A DNA stretch of 64,000 bases from [Flexibacter] sp. ATCC 35103 (GTDB lineage Bacteria; Bacteroidota; Bacteroidia; Flavobacteriales; Flavobacteriaceae), in the NCBI RefSeq assembly GCF_001975985.1, contig NZ_MTQF01000004.1, forward strand, positions 341,838 through 405,837, read 5' to 3'. Shown here one piece after another: positions 17,561-26,703 of this stretch (its first letter is position 1; each line of letters opens with the position of its first letter). Below the pieces are notes generated by a model, which did no database searches, was not told the DNA's origin, and was given only the letters and a program-made list of their open reading frames with translations. The translations under genes were made by a program, and so were the position numbers.

Positions 17561-20500
17561 ATGAAAAAATACCTCAAATACATCGACGGAAACTCTGATA
17601 AGTTTTGGCAAATTGAAGTTACAGGATTAGAATATACTGTGACTTACGGAAAAAACGGAACATCAGGAACTTCTCAAACCAAATCATTCTCTACAGACGA
17701 AGAATGTCTGAAATCAGCAGAAAAAATACTGGCCGAAAAAGTTAAAAAAGGATATTCAGAAACTGGTGACGCTGCTGTGGCTTCAAAACCCAAAACAGCT
17801 AAAAGCGCTAAATCTGATGAAGTTCTGGAAGAATATGAAGCTATTGTAAAAGCTAAAAATATAGATTTATTACTGCCTCTTCTTAAAGAAAAATCTAAAG
17901 GAAATATTGAAGCCCTAAAAAAGCTGATAAAAAAAAGCAAACGTTATTTTATGACCTATACAGATCTTACAAAAGATCCGGGTTATGCAAAAAAAGACAA
18001 ACACGATTATGGCTGGGGAACCCGCGGCGATAAAAAGCAAAGCGATATTATCATACTTAGCGCCATCGCCTTATTTGATAAAACCGAAATTAATTCCTGG
18101 GATGAAGCATTGAGTTTATTGAACGAGCTTGACGAAAAAAAACAAGTACTGGAAGTTTTACAGTGGGCAAAACCCAACTGGCTTGACACTTTTATTTTAG
18201 ATAAAGTAAAAAGACAAGATTGGGTAGGTTTCAATTATCATACGCTGCGAAAATTAGAAGAACAAGGTTTAATGCCATTTAATCCTGAATTATATGCCTT
18301 AGCACTTGCCGCGACAAATGAGTGGCGCGCAAAAGTAAAAACACGGGCTTTTATCAATAATTTACTAAAGGACAAACTCGCTTATGAAAGGGATATTCCG
18401 GAATTATTTAATTATGAAACGATTCTGCACAATAGTTATTTCAGAGATAATGACTCGCAAAAACACGATGAATATCTAACTTGGGCAGTTGTTTATCAAT
18501 CATTATTAGAAGAGAAAAAGATGGATCGTGCTTTTTTTATCGAAAATGCCATCCTGATCCAGACCAAAGAATGGAACAATAACCTGAAATCTTTTTTTAG
18601 AAAAAGAATCGAAGAATTTAATCTTACTGCTGACGAACTTATTATTCATCAGGAAAATATATTCTCGTATTTGCACAATCCGTATCCACCAATAACGAGT
18701 TACGGAATTGAACTGATCAAGAAAATTTACGATCATCCAAAATTCAAAACCAAATCATTTCTGGAATGGCTTGAACCGCTAATGATGCGAAGTGATTGCA
18801 AAGCAGCTATTAAAAATGTTTTGCCAATTCTGGAAAAAATCACCAAATCAAACCCGAAATTAAGCCCATCAATTGCTGCTATCATTGCAGATATTTATGT
18901 CATTGCAGATCTGGCGCTGCAGGAACGTGCTACCAAAATTATTACCAAAATTGCGAACGTAAAAGATAAAGTACTCAAAGAGAAATTATCATCGTATGTA
19001 ACGCTGATGCAGGGAAATATAAAATCAGGATTGACGCAATTTATAGATGAAGATTCCTTGACAATTGATGATTCTGCACTTGAAGAATATACATTTAATC
19101 CTCAAAAAGAGTTATTGCTTAATGAGGAAGTTCAATTGCCAAAGGATTGGAATGATGTTGTTTTTCAGTTTGGAAATTTCATCAATTCAGAAGAAACCGT
19201 AGATTCAGAAATTCTATTGAATATCTATATTTCACAAAGAGATTTATTTCCGGCAGATTATGCTTCGCAATTGCAGCCTTACGAAAAACAATTGCAGAAA
19301 CATTATTTTGAAGCCGTTCATAAAAATTTTGTGAAAGCATTTTTACAAAACAAAATAGCAAATATCGATAACAGGTTCAACAGCAAAGTCAATCATTATT
19401 CTAAGATTAATACCCTTACCTTAATGCAGTCTTTGATGGAAAAAGTACAGCAAAAAATAGATTCAGGCTCTACTTTGCCCCTGCTTTCTTTACCGAGTCA
19501 TAAACCATATTGGGTTGCTCCAAAGGTTTTACTGGAAAGAGTTATTGCGTACCAAAATACCAATGAAGAAATTGATTCTGTCGATTTAGCAATTGCAATT
19601 GTACGTATGCCGAGAGAAAATGTAGCAGAAGCGATTCCGTTATTAGATAAAATCGAAGGCGAACTCAAACAATTATTATCATTTTGCCTGGGCGTAAATG
19701 AAAAAGTCGAATTAGATCCTACATCTTTATTCTCGAAACTTCTGGCAACAATGGGTAAAACAACCAAAGAAACCGGAAATTTATCGTTATGGGCGGTTGC
19801 GGCAAGAACTTTTTATCCGGACAATACTTTCCCTGAATTTGAGAATACGTATCTAAAAGAGATTCCGTTTGTGGTTGCTCCTTTTCAACCTCAGCTTAAG
19901 TTTAAGGAAAAATGGAACGAATGGACGAATTACAAAACCAAAGAAAAAGAGAGAACGCCGTCGTGGTATGAATTAAGATTCGACTTGCCTAATTATGCTA
20001 AAATTCCTAATTATTTGCTGTACAGCCTTGATATCTATCAGCGATCAAACAGTTGGGATTATCTAATAAATTATGCCGGAAATACCTATTACTGGCACAG
20101 TCTTACACCACAAAACTCAGATGCGCTGACTTTGACTTTATTACAAAATTGCGGAACTGCCGATGGTGCAAAACCGGAATTAAAAGGTTTTCTGGACGTA
20201 ATAAACCGACCAGAATTTAGATTCTCAGACATTAGTTTGCTTTTGTATGCGTGTTGCTTTTTTCAGGAAAAGAAAGATTTACGATTAATGGCATCCGAAG
20301 TTTTGATTCAGCTAATCGAAAAACAAGCGATTGACATTGAACTTTTTGCCCAGAAAATTGCCTATCTCGCAACCGAAAAATATGGTGTGTTTTTAAGATT
20401 GGTCGACGGGTTAATCGCCATCAAGGATGTTTCGTCCTTGCATAATGATGCTTTATTGAAGTTGTTGAACTCATTTTTTTCAACTCTTGATTTAAAAGAC

Positions 20501-20653
20501 AAGTTGCCAACCAACTTCAAGAAAATTATAGAAAACTATCTTGATATTTTAACCAAAACAAATCAGAAACCATCTGCTGAGGCAATTGTTTTCTTTGAGC
20601 AATGGAAAGATAACGCATCGCTTAAATCATTGATTAAGCAAATTTTAAAATAA
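17561..20653 (+). CDS. Large WGR-domain protein with helical repeat body
   Basis: A 1030-residue cytoplasmic protein. Residues 1-75 are a WGR domain (KFWQIEVTGLEYTVTYGKNG…), a module known from PARPs and from bacterial proteins such as Escherichia coli YehI. The remaining 900 residues are long helical segments resembling HEAT-like repeats, with no recognisable catalytic motif, as in DUF6493/DUF4132-type proteins. It is followed after 5 nt by a SWIM zinc-finger protein, so the two form an operon. In E. coli the yeh cluster links a WGR protein, a MoxR ATPase, a VWA protein and a SWIM protein; here only the WGR and SWIM members are adjacent. Role unknown, perhaps nucleic-acid associated. Confidence 0.8.
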   Translation: MKKYLKYIDGNSDKFWQIEVTGLEYTVTYGKNGTSGTSQTKSFSTDEECLKSAEKILAEKVKKGYSETGDAAVASKPKTAKSAKSDEVLEEYEAIVKAKNIDLLLPLLKEKSKGNIEALKKLIKKSKRYFMTYTDLTKDPGYAKKDKHDYGWGTRGDKKQSDIIILSAIALFDKTEINSWDEALSLLNELDEKKQVLEVLQWAKPNWLDTFILDKVKRQDWVGFNYHTLRKLEEQGLMPFNPELYALALAATNEWRAKVKTRAFINNLLKDKLAYERDIPELFNYETILHNSYFRDNDSQKHDEYLTWAVVYQSLLEEKKMDRAFFIENAILIQTKEWNNNLKSFFRKRIEEFNLTADELIIHQENIFSYLHNPYPPITSYGIELIKKIYDHPKFKTKSFLEWLEPLMMRSDCKAAIKNVLPILEKITKSNPKLSPSIAAIIADIYVIADLALQERATKIITKIANVKDKVLKEKLSSYVTLMQGNIKSGLTQFIDEDSLTIDDSALEEYTFNPQKELLLNEEVQLPKDWNDVVFQFGNFINSEETVDSEILLNIYISQRDLFPADYASQLQPYEKQLQKHYFEAVHKNFVKAFLQNKIANIDNRFNSKVNHYSKINTLTLMQSLMEKVQQKIDSGSTLPLLSLPSHKPYWVAPKVLLERVIAYQNTNEEIDSVDLAIAIVRMPRENVAEAIPLLDKIEGELKQLLSFCLGVNEKVELDPTSLFSKLLATMGKTTKETGNLSLWAVAARTFYPDNTFPEFENTYLKEIPFVVAPFQPQLKFKEKWNEWTNYKTKEKERTPSWYELRFDLPNYAKIPNYLLYSLDIYQRSNSWDYLINYAGNTYYWHSLTPQNSDALTLTLLQNCGTADGAKPELKGFLDVINRPEFRFSDISLLLYACCFFQEKKDLRLMASEVLIQLIEKQAIDIELFAQKIAYLATEKYGVFLRLVDGLIAIKDVSSLHNDALLKLLNSFFSTLDLKDKLPTNFKKIIENYLDILTKTNQKPSAEAIVFFEQWKDNASLKSLIKQILK

Positions 20654-20658
20654 AGAAA

Positions 20659-21987
20659 ATGACAGATCTAGAATATAATTATAAAGGAATTTCGACTTAC
20701 AGTAAAACCAAAGGCATCAACAATCTGGTTCTGGCGCACCAAACCGAAATTGAAGAAGTCAATAACATTCCGTGTTTTTTCTGGGGAAGTTTGACTGATC
20801 CTTACATTACCGCAAAATGCTGGACTACGATTGCCAAAGTGGTTCGTTCCAGTTTTGGATCAATTCCGCCAAGTCTTCGCGATCCTATTGTTTCAGCAGG
20901 ATCTGAGCGATTGCGTTTCGAAGGATTTTCGTCTTGCAACGGTGTTTATGTGCGACTCGACATGAAACCCGAAGCCATCGACGGAGAATTTATCGCGAAC
21001 GGAACGACAAATGTCGACTTTAACGACCCGATGCTGAATGCGTTAAACGCTATCCAGAAAAACGAAAAAGTAACCCTTGCCGTTGGTCAGCAGGATGTTC
21101 AGGTAATTACCAGCAAAGCAAAAGTGACGGAAAAAAAAGTGACTTTGCCCATGCGCTGGATAAAAGGTTTAACAAGCGTTCAGTTGTATCTGGCAGATAT
21201 GGATATTAAGTTTGAATTGAATAAAATTCAGACCATTCAATTGTTTCAAAGTTTACCAAAAGGAGCTGTAAAAGGTGATTTTTTCATAACCAAAAGAGCC
21301 GGAAAATTTATGTTTTCTACTTTGGCAACAGCCGATAGTGTTAGAATTGGCGGTGTACAGCGATTACGATTATTAGAAGGAATTCTGGCCATTGTAGATA
21401 AAATTTTCATCTACGAATCATCAGACAAGCAAACTTGTGCGATTGTGGCCGAGTTTGGAAAAATGCAGCTTCTCATGGCTTTTTCTCCTGATTCGTACCG
21501 AGGATTTTCGGGAGAAGGAAATGTCCTCGAAACCATGACCGAAAACCTGCCAATAGAATGGGTTTACGGTTTGAACAGTTTATTAAAATCAAACGAAACT
21601 TTTGACCCAACAATGCTTTCTATCGAAAATGATATCGATTTTGGCACAATGGACAACCTGACTTCAAATTTATCATCGATGGGATTATTGGGTTATGATT
21701 TGAGCGAAAAGGCGCATTTTTACCGTCGTCTTCCGTTTAAGACTGAACGTATTTTATCGCTAAACCCAAGACTTAAAAATGCAAAAAAACTAATCGATAA
21801 CGAAGACATCGAAATCGTAGAGCGAAGAGCTGATTATATCGAAGCCAAAGTAAAAGGTTCAGGCGTTTTGCACAAAGTAATAATCGACCACAATTCGCAA
21901 AGATGTACTTGCGACTGGTTTACGGCTTATCAGGGCAAAAGAGGAATTTGCAAACATATTTTGGGAGTTAAGATGATGGTTTCTTAG
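20659..21987 (+). CDS. SWIM zinc-finger protein
   Basis: A 442-residue protein with a C-terminal SWIM zinc-finger near residues 415-438: CTCDWFTAYQGKRGICKHIL gives the Cys-x-Cys…Cys-x-His pattern. SWIM domains bind DNA or proteins. The large N-terminal part (for example SFGSIPPSLRDPIVSAGSERLRFEGF) matches the body of SWIM proteins that accompany WGR and MoxR/VWA genes. It is translationally close to the WGR gene (5 nt gap) and ends in a terminator. The substrate or partner is unknown; I infer that the two proteins work in one complex. Confidence 0.82.
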   Translation: MTDLEYNYKGISTYSKTKGINNLVLAHQTEIEEVNNIPCFFWGSLTDPYITAKCWTTIAKVVRSSFGSIPPSLRDPIVSAGSERLRFEGFSSCNGVYVRLDMKPEAIDGEFIANGTTNVDFNDPMLNALNAIQKNEKVTLAVGQQDVQVITSKAKVTEKKVTLPMRWIKGLTSVQLYLADMDIKFELNKIQTIQLFQSLPKGAVKGDFFITKRAGKFMFSTLATADSVRIGGVQRLRLLEGILAIVDKIFIYESSDKQTCAIVAEFGKMQLLMAFSPDSYRGFSGEGNVLETMTENLPIEWVYGLNSLLKSNETFDPTMLSIENDIDFGTMDNLTSNLSSMGLLGYDLSEKAHFYRRLPFKTERILSLNPRLKNAKKLIDNEDIEIVERRADYIEAKVKGSGVLHKVIIDHNSQRCTCDWFTAYQGKRGICKHILGVKMMVS

Positions 21988-22012
21988 AAATGATAACTTT
22001 TATATAAAAATA

Positions 22013-22040
22013 AAAATCGCCCTGATATTGGGGCGATTTT
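22013..22040 (+). terminator. Terminator after the WGR/SWIM operon
   Basis: AAAATCGCCC-TGATATT-GGGGCGATTTT hairpin with T-rich right arm. Confidence 0.8.
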
Positions 22041-22113
22041 AGACGCAGATTATACGGATTCGCTTTCGCGAAAACGCTGATGTAGAAGGATTTTTGATTA
22101 TTGCTTTAATAAT

Positions 22114-22740
22114 TTAAAGTTTATAGAAGTCTTCTGTAAGATAAAAAACGGTGTCGATAAAAAATAAAGTCCCCTGAAAAGTCAAAACATTTTCATCATG
22201 TAAATCTTCAAGGATAATCCCTAATTCCGGATTAAAATAATCGTTATTTCTAGTGTTAATAAAACCGTTTGAAGTTAAAAAAACTTTTACGTTTTCTAAT
22301 TCTGTATCACTATCAGACTTTACAAACTGCTGTTCTACTACGGCATATACTATTTCATTTTGTTCATAAAAACCAATTAATTGATATGCAGTATCAGGAA
22401 AATAGAAATTATTTAATAATAAATTATTCAAATAATCTTCCCAACTTTCATAATAAATACTATCATTTAGCTTTATTACTTTATGTTTGTTTTGAAGGTA
22501 AACTTTTTGTTCTGCTCCCGAGGAAATGAAAGCATTGATATTAATTGCTGTAATCCAAAAACCATTCCTGTCACAGAACTGTTTTATTAGCGCTGTTTCT
22601 TCACTTTTGATTTGCTTGCCTGACTCAAACGTTCCGCTTGGGCTCTTGCTTTTTCTAAGGTAACCGGAGATTGTTTGGATAGAATTTCCATGCCTAACTT
22701 GGCTCTTTCCTGAAATGATATTTTGTAGTTCATTTTTCAT
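22114..22740 (-). CDS. Orphan kinase-like protein (polyvalent protein kinase type)
   Basis: A 208-residue protein resembling the putative polyvalent protein kinase domain found in mobile-element proteins. An early GAEQKVYL segment with a following VIKL would be the glycine/lysine end of the ATP site. The C-terminal GIILEDLHDENVL resembles a kinase catalytic loop and LFFIDTVF the metal-binding DFG-like position. The sequence SWEDYLNNLLLNN…YQLIGFYEQ fits the usual middle. It stands alone between the WGR/SWIM operon and the lipoprotein island. Such genes are usually embedded in plasmids or phages, so a solitary chromosomal copy suggests past transfer. The family assignment is from pattern memory, not alignment. 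Confidence 0.55.
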   Translation of the reverse strand: MKNELQNIISGKSQVRHGNSIQTISGYLRKSKSPSGTFESGKQIKSEETALIKQFCDRNGFWITAININAFISSGAEQKVYLQNKHKVIKLNDSIYYESWEDYLNNLLLNNFYFPDTAYQLIGFYEQNEIVYAVVEQQFVKSDSDTELENVKVFLTSNGFINTRNNDYFNPELGIILEDLHDENVLTFQGTLFFIDTVFYLTEDFYKL

Positions 22741-22857
22741 GAAGTTTATAATGCAAATATAAAGATTATAAATTTACTATTTACTTTACCCTTTATAAAG
22801 TAAGAAAAAGAATATATTTATTAAATAAGAAAAACAATTAAAATTATACTTTTTTGT

Positions 22858-22970
22858 AAATCATTTTACTTTTAATCGTCTTCATAAAACTTGTTGAATT
22901 TTACAAACGTTTCATTCAGGCTGAAAAGAAAACCTAATATTTAGAAAATATCATAAAATCTACACTATTC
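22858..22970 (+). pseudogene. Decayed 3' end of an XRE regulator gene
   Basis: This stretch aligns with the last third of the intact XRE gene at 28205-28603: AATCATTxTACTTTxAATC, then TTTACxAACGTTTxxTTCAG and ATTTAGAAAATATxATAAAA occur in the same order. The frame is broken; translation gives KLVEFYKRFIQAEKKT then a stop, where the intact gene has KVVELYERLVQSEKEKVEY. The similarity continues past the stop into the terminator. It is the left member of a direct repeat bounding the island. Confidence 0.7.
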
Positions 22971-23232
22971 TTGATAAGAGAATTTCTCATTATATAAAAT
23001 GTGCAATGAAAATTGCACATTTTTTTTTGTTCTACAACAGTTAAGATTAGTTTTATAAATAATTATTTTTTAGATTATTTCTTATTATTTTATAAAATTT
23101 ATGTTTAAAAAATTGTTTACTATATTATTTTGTAATATTTTTACCTCAATTTATTTCTTCAACACAAAGAACAAGTAAGAAATATTTTATTTTACAATAA
23201 TATCAAATTAGTATAAACCAACAATTTTTATT
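22971..23232. other. Island-edge intergenic region
   Basis: Directly after the remnant comes TTCTTGATAAGAGAATTT, a short hairpin also present after the intact XRE gene, then a terminator, then about 200 bp of very AT-rich DNA leading into the first island gene. No convincing TAnnTTTG promoter for that gene is visible and no other gene is seen. Confidence 0.4.
22998..23028 (+). terminator. Terminator in the left boundary repeat
   Basis: AATGTGCAAT-GAAA-ATTGCACATTTTTTTTT is a strong hairpin. The equivalent position in the right boundary repeat has the compensated stem ATGCGCAAT/ATTGCGCAT. Confidence 0.8.
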
Positions 23233-24000
23233 ATGTTTAGAGATAGATTTGGAAAAAATGGAAATCCATTTGACAGCGATGATTTTATGAGTGATAACAT
23301 CTGGGAAAGAAAAGATGTTATGGGAGGAATGCTGGACGCCAGAAAAAGTAAAGATCGTTTTGATTCCTTTTCTTCCAGCAATAATTTTTTTGCTGATGGC
23401 CCAAATAGAAGAGCTACTGAAGGAGAACTTTATTTTGAGAGTAAAGACAATACCATTTATCGAGGAAACCGCGACGGCAGCTGGACAAGAGCGACACAAT
23501 TGAGCGAAGTTGTAGTAAAACATTTAGTAAGTATAGGAGTAAAAAGCGATGGTATAAGAGTTTTTGGGTTTGGTGCAGACCCAATTGCAGGAAGCGGAAG
23601 TATAAAAAACGACAGAGGTGCCGGATCTATTGATGCTCCGGGTCATGATTTTAATACTTGTATTGATTTAGGCAATTTATTAGGTAAATTATTTCCTAAA
23701 TCTTCATTAATGATGCCGTGGCTTCTAGAATTAGAAATGAGATTAAGATATGGAGTTCCTGTCAGACAGCCATTAGTTACAAAAAATGCAACTTTATCTG
23801 ATCCCGATTCAATTCGTATGCCGTTGTATCATTATAATGTTTTTGACATAGCAAACAATGAGCGTAAAGTGATTGCATCTAGGCATCATGATACAACTGT
23901 AACACGATCACAATCAAAAAATATTGATACAATCAATGCAAAAAACAAAAATATTCAAGAAAAAAAATTAGATTCAATTAAACGAGAGCTCAAGAAATAA
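23233..24000 (+). CDS. Unrecognised soluble protein heading the lipoprotein array
   Basis: A 255-residue protein with no signal peptide or membrane segment. The N-terminal 90 residues are polar and Ser/Asp-rich (DSFSSSNNFFADGPN). A beta-type segment ELYFESKDNTIYRGNRDGSW follows, then a globular part with SIDAPGHDFNTCIDLGN and MPWLLELEMRLRYGV. The last 45 residues are a charged, probably helical tail. I do not recognise the family. It is the first gene of a same-strand run with six paralogous lipoproteins, 22 nt before the first. An effector or secreted component whose activity the lipoproteins manage is one reading; a cytoplasmic structural protein is another. Confidence 0.6.
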   Translation: MFRDRFGKNGNPFDSDDFMSDNIWERKDVMGGMLDARKSKDRFDSFSSSNNFFADGPNRRATEGELYFESKDNTIYRGNRDGSWTRATQLSEVVVKHLVSIGVKSDGIRVFGFGADPIAGSGSIKNDRGAGSIDAPGHDFNTCIDLGNLLGKLFPKSSLMMPWLLELEMRLRYGVPVRQPLVTKNATLSDPDSIRMPLYHYNVFDIANNERKVIASRHHDTTVTRSQSKNIDTINAKNKNIQEKKLDSIKRELKK

Positions 24001-24022
24001 AACATTAATACAAAAATAAGCG

Positions 24023-24535
24023 ATGAAAAAAAATGCAATCTTATTAATCATCTTGATGTTGGTAATCTGTTGTAAGAAGAACAATGATAATGATATGGTA
24101 AAGAAAAAGTATTTGAAAAGTTCTACTATCTCTGTGGATTTTCCTGATACCGTTTTTATTGGTAGAGGATATGATGGTAAAATAAATTATCAAAATGGTT
24201 TAGATACAGTAACAACCAAACTACTGGACATTAAAAGATTAAGATTTATTGAATATGGGTTTTTAAAAACTACTACAATAAATTACGATTATAAATATTT
24301 AAAAAAAAACATGATAGATACTTTTACCTCAGAAACTAATAGAACTATCCCTTTATACAATATTTCCTTTAACAAATTAGGAGTAAATTTTATCGACGGT
24401 ATAATTACTGACCAGGTTAGAATTGATACTATTATGCTCCACGATGGTATAATGCAGCCACGTACAAGAATTATAACCGATGAGTTTAGAGTCACAAAAA
24501 AAGTGTTAGTAATTAAAGATCGTACCAAAAAGTAA
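24023..24535 (+). CDS. Paralogous lipoprotein 1 of 6
   Basis: A 170-residue lipoprotein with lipobox VICC at about residues 15-18. The mature domain shows the family blueprint: FPDTVFIG, YDGKINYQN, LDTVTTKLLD, PLYNISFNKLGVNFIDGIITD and TRIITDEFRVTKKV. It is beta-rich with no cysteines in the mature domain and no catalytic motif. Its 3' half is about 95% identical in DNA to lipoprotein 5 (26164), whereas its N-terminus differs. I do not know the family; a periplasmic binding or immunity-type role is an inference from the array layout. Confidence 0.65.
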   Translation: MKKNAILLIILMLVICCKKNNDNDMVKKKYLKSSTISVDFPDTVFIGRGYDGKINYQNGLDTVTTKLLDIKRLRFIEYGFLKTTTINYDYKYLKKNMIDTFTSETNRTIPLYNISFNKLGVNFIDGIITDQVRIDTIMLHDGIMQPRTRIITDEFRVTKKVLVIKDRTKK

Positions 24536-24551
24536 TTTTAACTTTCAAGAA

Positions 24552-25106
24552 ATGAGCAATAAAACAATAAAAAGCCTACCCTGTTTCTTGACAACTATAT
24601 TCGTACTTCTAGTCTCTTGCAAGCAAGAAACTAAAAAAATTCAAGAAAAAAAAACTACTGATTCCAATATAGAATTTAATTTCCCAGATACAGTTTATGT
24701 TGGTAAATATTACAATGGAAAGATATTTTACAAAAATATTTTTGACACAGCAACAACTAAATTACTAGATATTAAAAAACTTAGAATTATTAAATATAGT
24801 TTTTCGGTAACTAAAAATTTAAACTATGATATTGAAAATTTAAAAAAGTCAATAACTGATACTTTTATTGCTGATAACAATAGAATGATTCCATTATACA
24901 ATATCAGTTTTAATAATCCTGGAGTGCGTTATATTGATGGCGTCATTACTGACGAGATAAATATAGACGGTATAACGCTTCTTGAAGGTAAAATGCAACC
25001 AAGTACTAGAATTATCACTCATGAATTTAGAGCGACTCATAAAGTAATAGTTATCAAGGATCGTACTCAAAAAGTAATTTTTGATCATGTAGATAATGAA
25101 CAATAA
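24552..25106 (+). CDS. Paralogous lipoprotein 2 of 6, C-terminally extended
   Basis: A 184-residue lipoprotein (lipobox LVSC) and the most divergent member: FPDTVYVGKYYNGKIFYKN, PLYNISFNNPGVRYIDGVITD, TRIITHEFRATHKV. Where the other members stop after the RTKK codons, this gene carries one extra A in the run before the stop, so translation continues for about a dozen more residues (ending DHVDNEQ). The new stop falls inside the next gene, giving an 11-bp overlap with lipoprotein 3. The other junctions in the array keep a short spacer. Confidence 0.65.
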   Translation: MSNKTIKSLPCFLTTIFVLLVSCKQETKKIQEKKTTDSNIEFNFPDTVYVGKYYNGKIFYKNIFDTATTKLLDIKKLRIIKYSFSVTKNLNYDIENLKKSITDTFIADNNRMIPLYNISFNNPGVRYIDGVITDEINIDGITLLEGKMQPSTRIITHEFRATHKVIVIKDRTQKVIFDHVDNEQ

Positions 25107-25611
25107 AAGAATAAAAAGTCTCACCTGTTTCTTGACAACTATATTTGTGCTTTTAGTTTCTTGTAAAAAAGAGAAAAAGATAGTGGAAACAAGTGATAAT
25201 TATAAAATAAGTTTTGTTTTTCCTGACACTGTATTTGTAAATGAGCTATATGATGGAAAAATTAATTATAAAAATAGTTTAGACAGTATAACAACTAAAG
25301 TTCTCGATGCAAAAAAGCCTAGATATATTAGTTATGCTTTTACGATAACAAAAGACATTAATTACAATATCTCACATTTAAAAAAAATAGAGCAAGATAC
25401 TATTTACACAAATAGCAGTGAATTTATTCCTCTTTCTATAATATCATTTAATCAATTAGGAGTTAATTACATTGACGGAATTATTACTGACAAAGTAGAA
25501 ATTGAAAACGTTAGCAAAAATAATCAAGGTGAACTTATGACTAGGGTAATTACCAACGAATTTAGAGTTACGAAAAAAGTGCTAGTAATTAAAGATCGTA
25601 CCAAAAAGTAA
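25096..25611 (+). CDS. Paralogous lipoprotein 3 of 6
   Basis: A 171-residue lipoprotein (lipobox LVSC). The first 58 residues are nearly identical in protein and DNA to those of lipoprotein 6 (26704), including KIVETSDNYKISFVFPDTVF. The middle and C-terminal parts differ from that gene (QDTIYTNSSEFIPLSIISFN, NVSKNNQGELMTRVIT). Such a switch from near identity to clear divergence inside one gene points to recombination between array members. Its start overlaps the end of lipoprotein 2. Confidence 0.65.
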   Translation: MNNKRIKSLTCFLTTIFVLLVSCKKEKKIVETSDNYKISFVFPDTVFVNELYDGKINYKNSLDSITTKVLDAKKPRYISYAFTITKDINYNISHLKKIEQDTIYTNSSEFIPLSIISFNQLGVNYIDGIITDKVEIENVSKNNQGELMTRVITNEFRVTKKVLVIKDRTKK

Positions 25612-25627
25612 TTTTGACTTTCAAGAA

Positions 25628-26146
25628 ATGAACAATAAAAGAATAAAAAAACTAACCTGTTTCTTGATAACTATATTAGTTCTAATTTCTTGTAAAAAAG
25701 AGAAAAAGATAGTAGAAAAAAGCGCTAAGGACAATTATGAAATAAGTATTGTTTTTCCAGATACGGTGTTTATAAATAAACCCTATAATGGAAAAATAAA
25801 TTATAAAAACAGTCTCGATACCATTACAACAACTTTAGATGACATACATAAAGCAAGGTTTATTGAATATGCTTTTATAAAAACTCAAACTATAAATTAC
25901 AGTGACAAATATTTAAAGAAAATAGTAACTGATACATTTGTTACAAGAAATAATAGGGAAATCCCTTTATACAACATTCGATTTAATCATTTGGGTTTAA
26001 ATTACATCGATGGCATCATAACCGATAAAGTCATGATTGAAATTGGTGAAGAAGACGAGAAAGGCAATATATTGACACGAATAATTACTGATGAATTTAG
26101 ATTTACAAAAAAAGTGTTTGTGATTAACAATCGTACCAAAAAGTAA
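25628..26146 (+). CDS. Paralogous lipoprotein 4 of 6
   Basis: A 172-residue lipoprotein (lipobox LISC) with the family blueprint: FPDTVFINKPYNGKINYKN, REIPLYNIRFNHLGLNYIDG, TRIITDEFRFTKKV. Its C-terminal region, with the charged insert VMIEIGEEDEKGNI, is shared with lipoprotein 6. The spacer before its ATG (GTAATTTTGACTTTCAAGAA) is almost the same as before lipoprotein 2, showing that gene plus spacer was the duplicated unit. Confidence 0.65.
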   Translation: MNNKRIKKLTCFLITILVLISCKKEKKIVEKSAKDNYEISIVFPDTVFINKPYNGKINYKNSLDTITTTLDDIHKARFIEYAFIKTQTINYSDKYLKKIVTDTFVTRNNREIPLYNIRFNHLGLNYIDGIITDKVMIEIGEEDEKGNILTRIITDEFRFTKKVFVINNRTKK

Positions 26147-26163
26147 TTTTGACTTTCAACAAA

Positions 26164-26685
26164 ATGAATAAAAGAATAAAAAGTCTAACCTGTTTCGTGA
26201 TAACTATATTCGTAGTTCTAGTTTCTTGTAAAAAAGAGAAAAAGATAGCAGACAGAAGCACCAAGAACAATTATGAAATAACTATGGATTTTCCAGATAC
26301 TGTTTTTCTTGGTAAAGGATATTATGGTAAAATAAATTATAAAAATGATTTAGATACAGTAACAACCAAATTACTTGACATTAGAAGGTTAAGATTTATA
26401 GAATTTGGTTTTTTAAAAACTACTACACTAAACTACGATTATAAATATTTAAAAAAAAATATGATAGATACTTTTTACTCAGAAACTAATAGAACTATCC
26501 CTTTATACAATATTTACTTTAACAAATTAGGAGTAAATTTTATTGACGGGATAATTACTGACCAGGTTAGAATTGATACTATTATGCTCCACGATGGTAT
26601 AATGCAGCCACGTACAAGAATTATAACCAATGAATTTAGGGTTACAAAAAAAGTGTTCGTGATTAAGGATCGTACAAAAAAATAA
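26164..26685 (+). CDS. Paralogous lipoprotein 5 of 6
   Basis: A 173-residue lipoprotein. I start at ATG 26164 (MNKRIKSLTCFV), matching the other members, rather than the TTG 15 nt upstream. Lipobox is LVSC. The N-terminus resembles lipoproteins 2-4, while the region from LDTVTTKLLDIRR to the end is about 95% identical in DNA to lipoprotein 1, including TDQVRIDTIMLHDGIMQPRT. It is therefore a mosaic of two array members. Confidence 0.65.
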   Translation: MNKRIKSLTCFVITIFVVLVSCKKEKKIADRSTKNNYEITMDFPDTVFLGKGYYGKINYKNDLDTVTTKLLDIRRLRFIEFGFLKTTTLNYDYKYLKKNMIDTFYSETNRTIPLYNIYFNKLGVNFIDGIITDQVRIDTIMLHDGIMQPRTRIITNEFRVTKKVFVIKDRTKK

Positions 26686-26703
26686 TTTTTTGACTTTGTA
26701 AGG

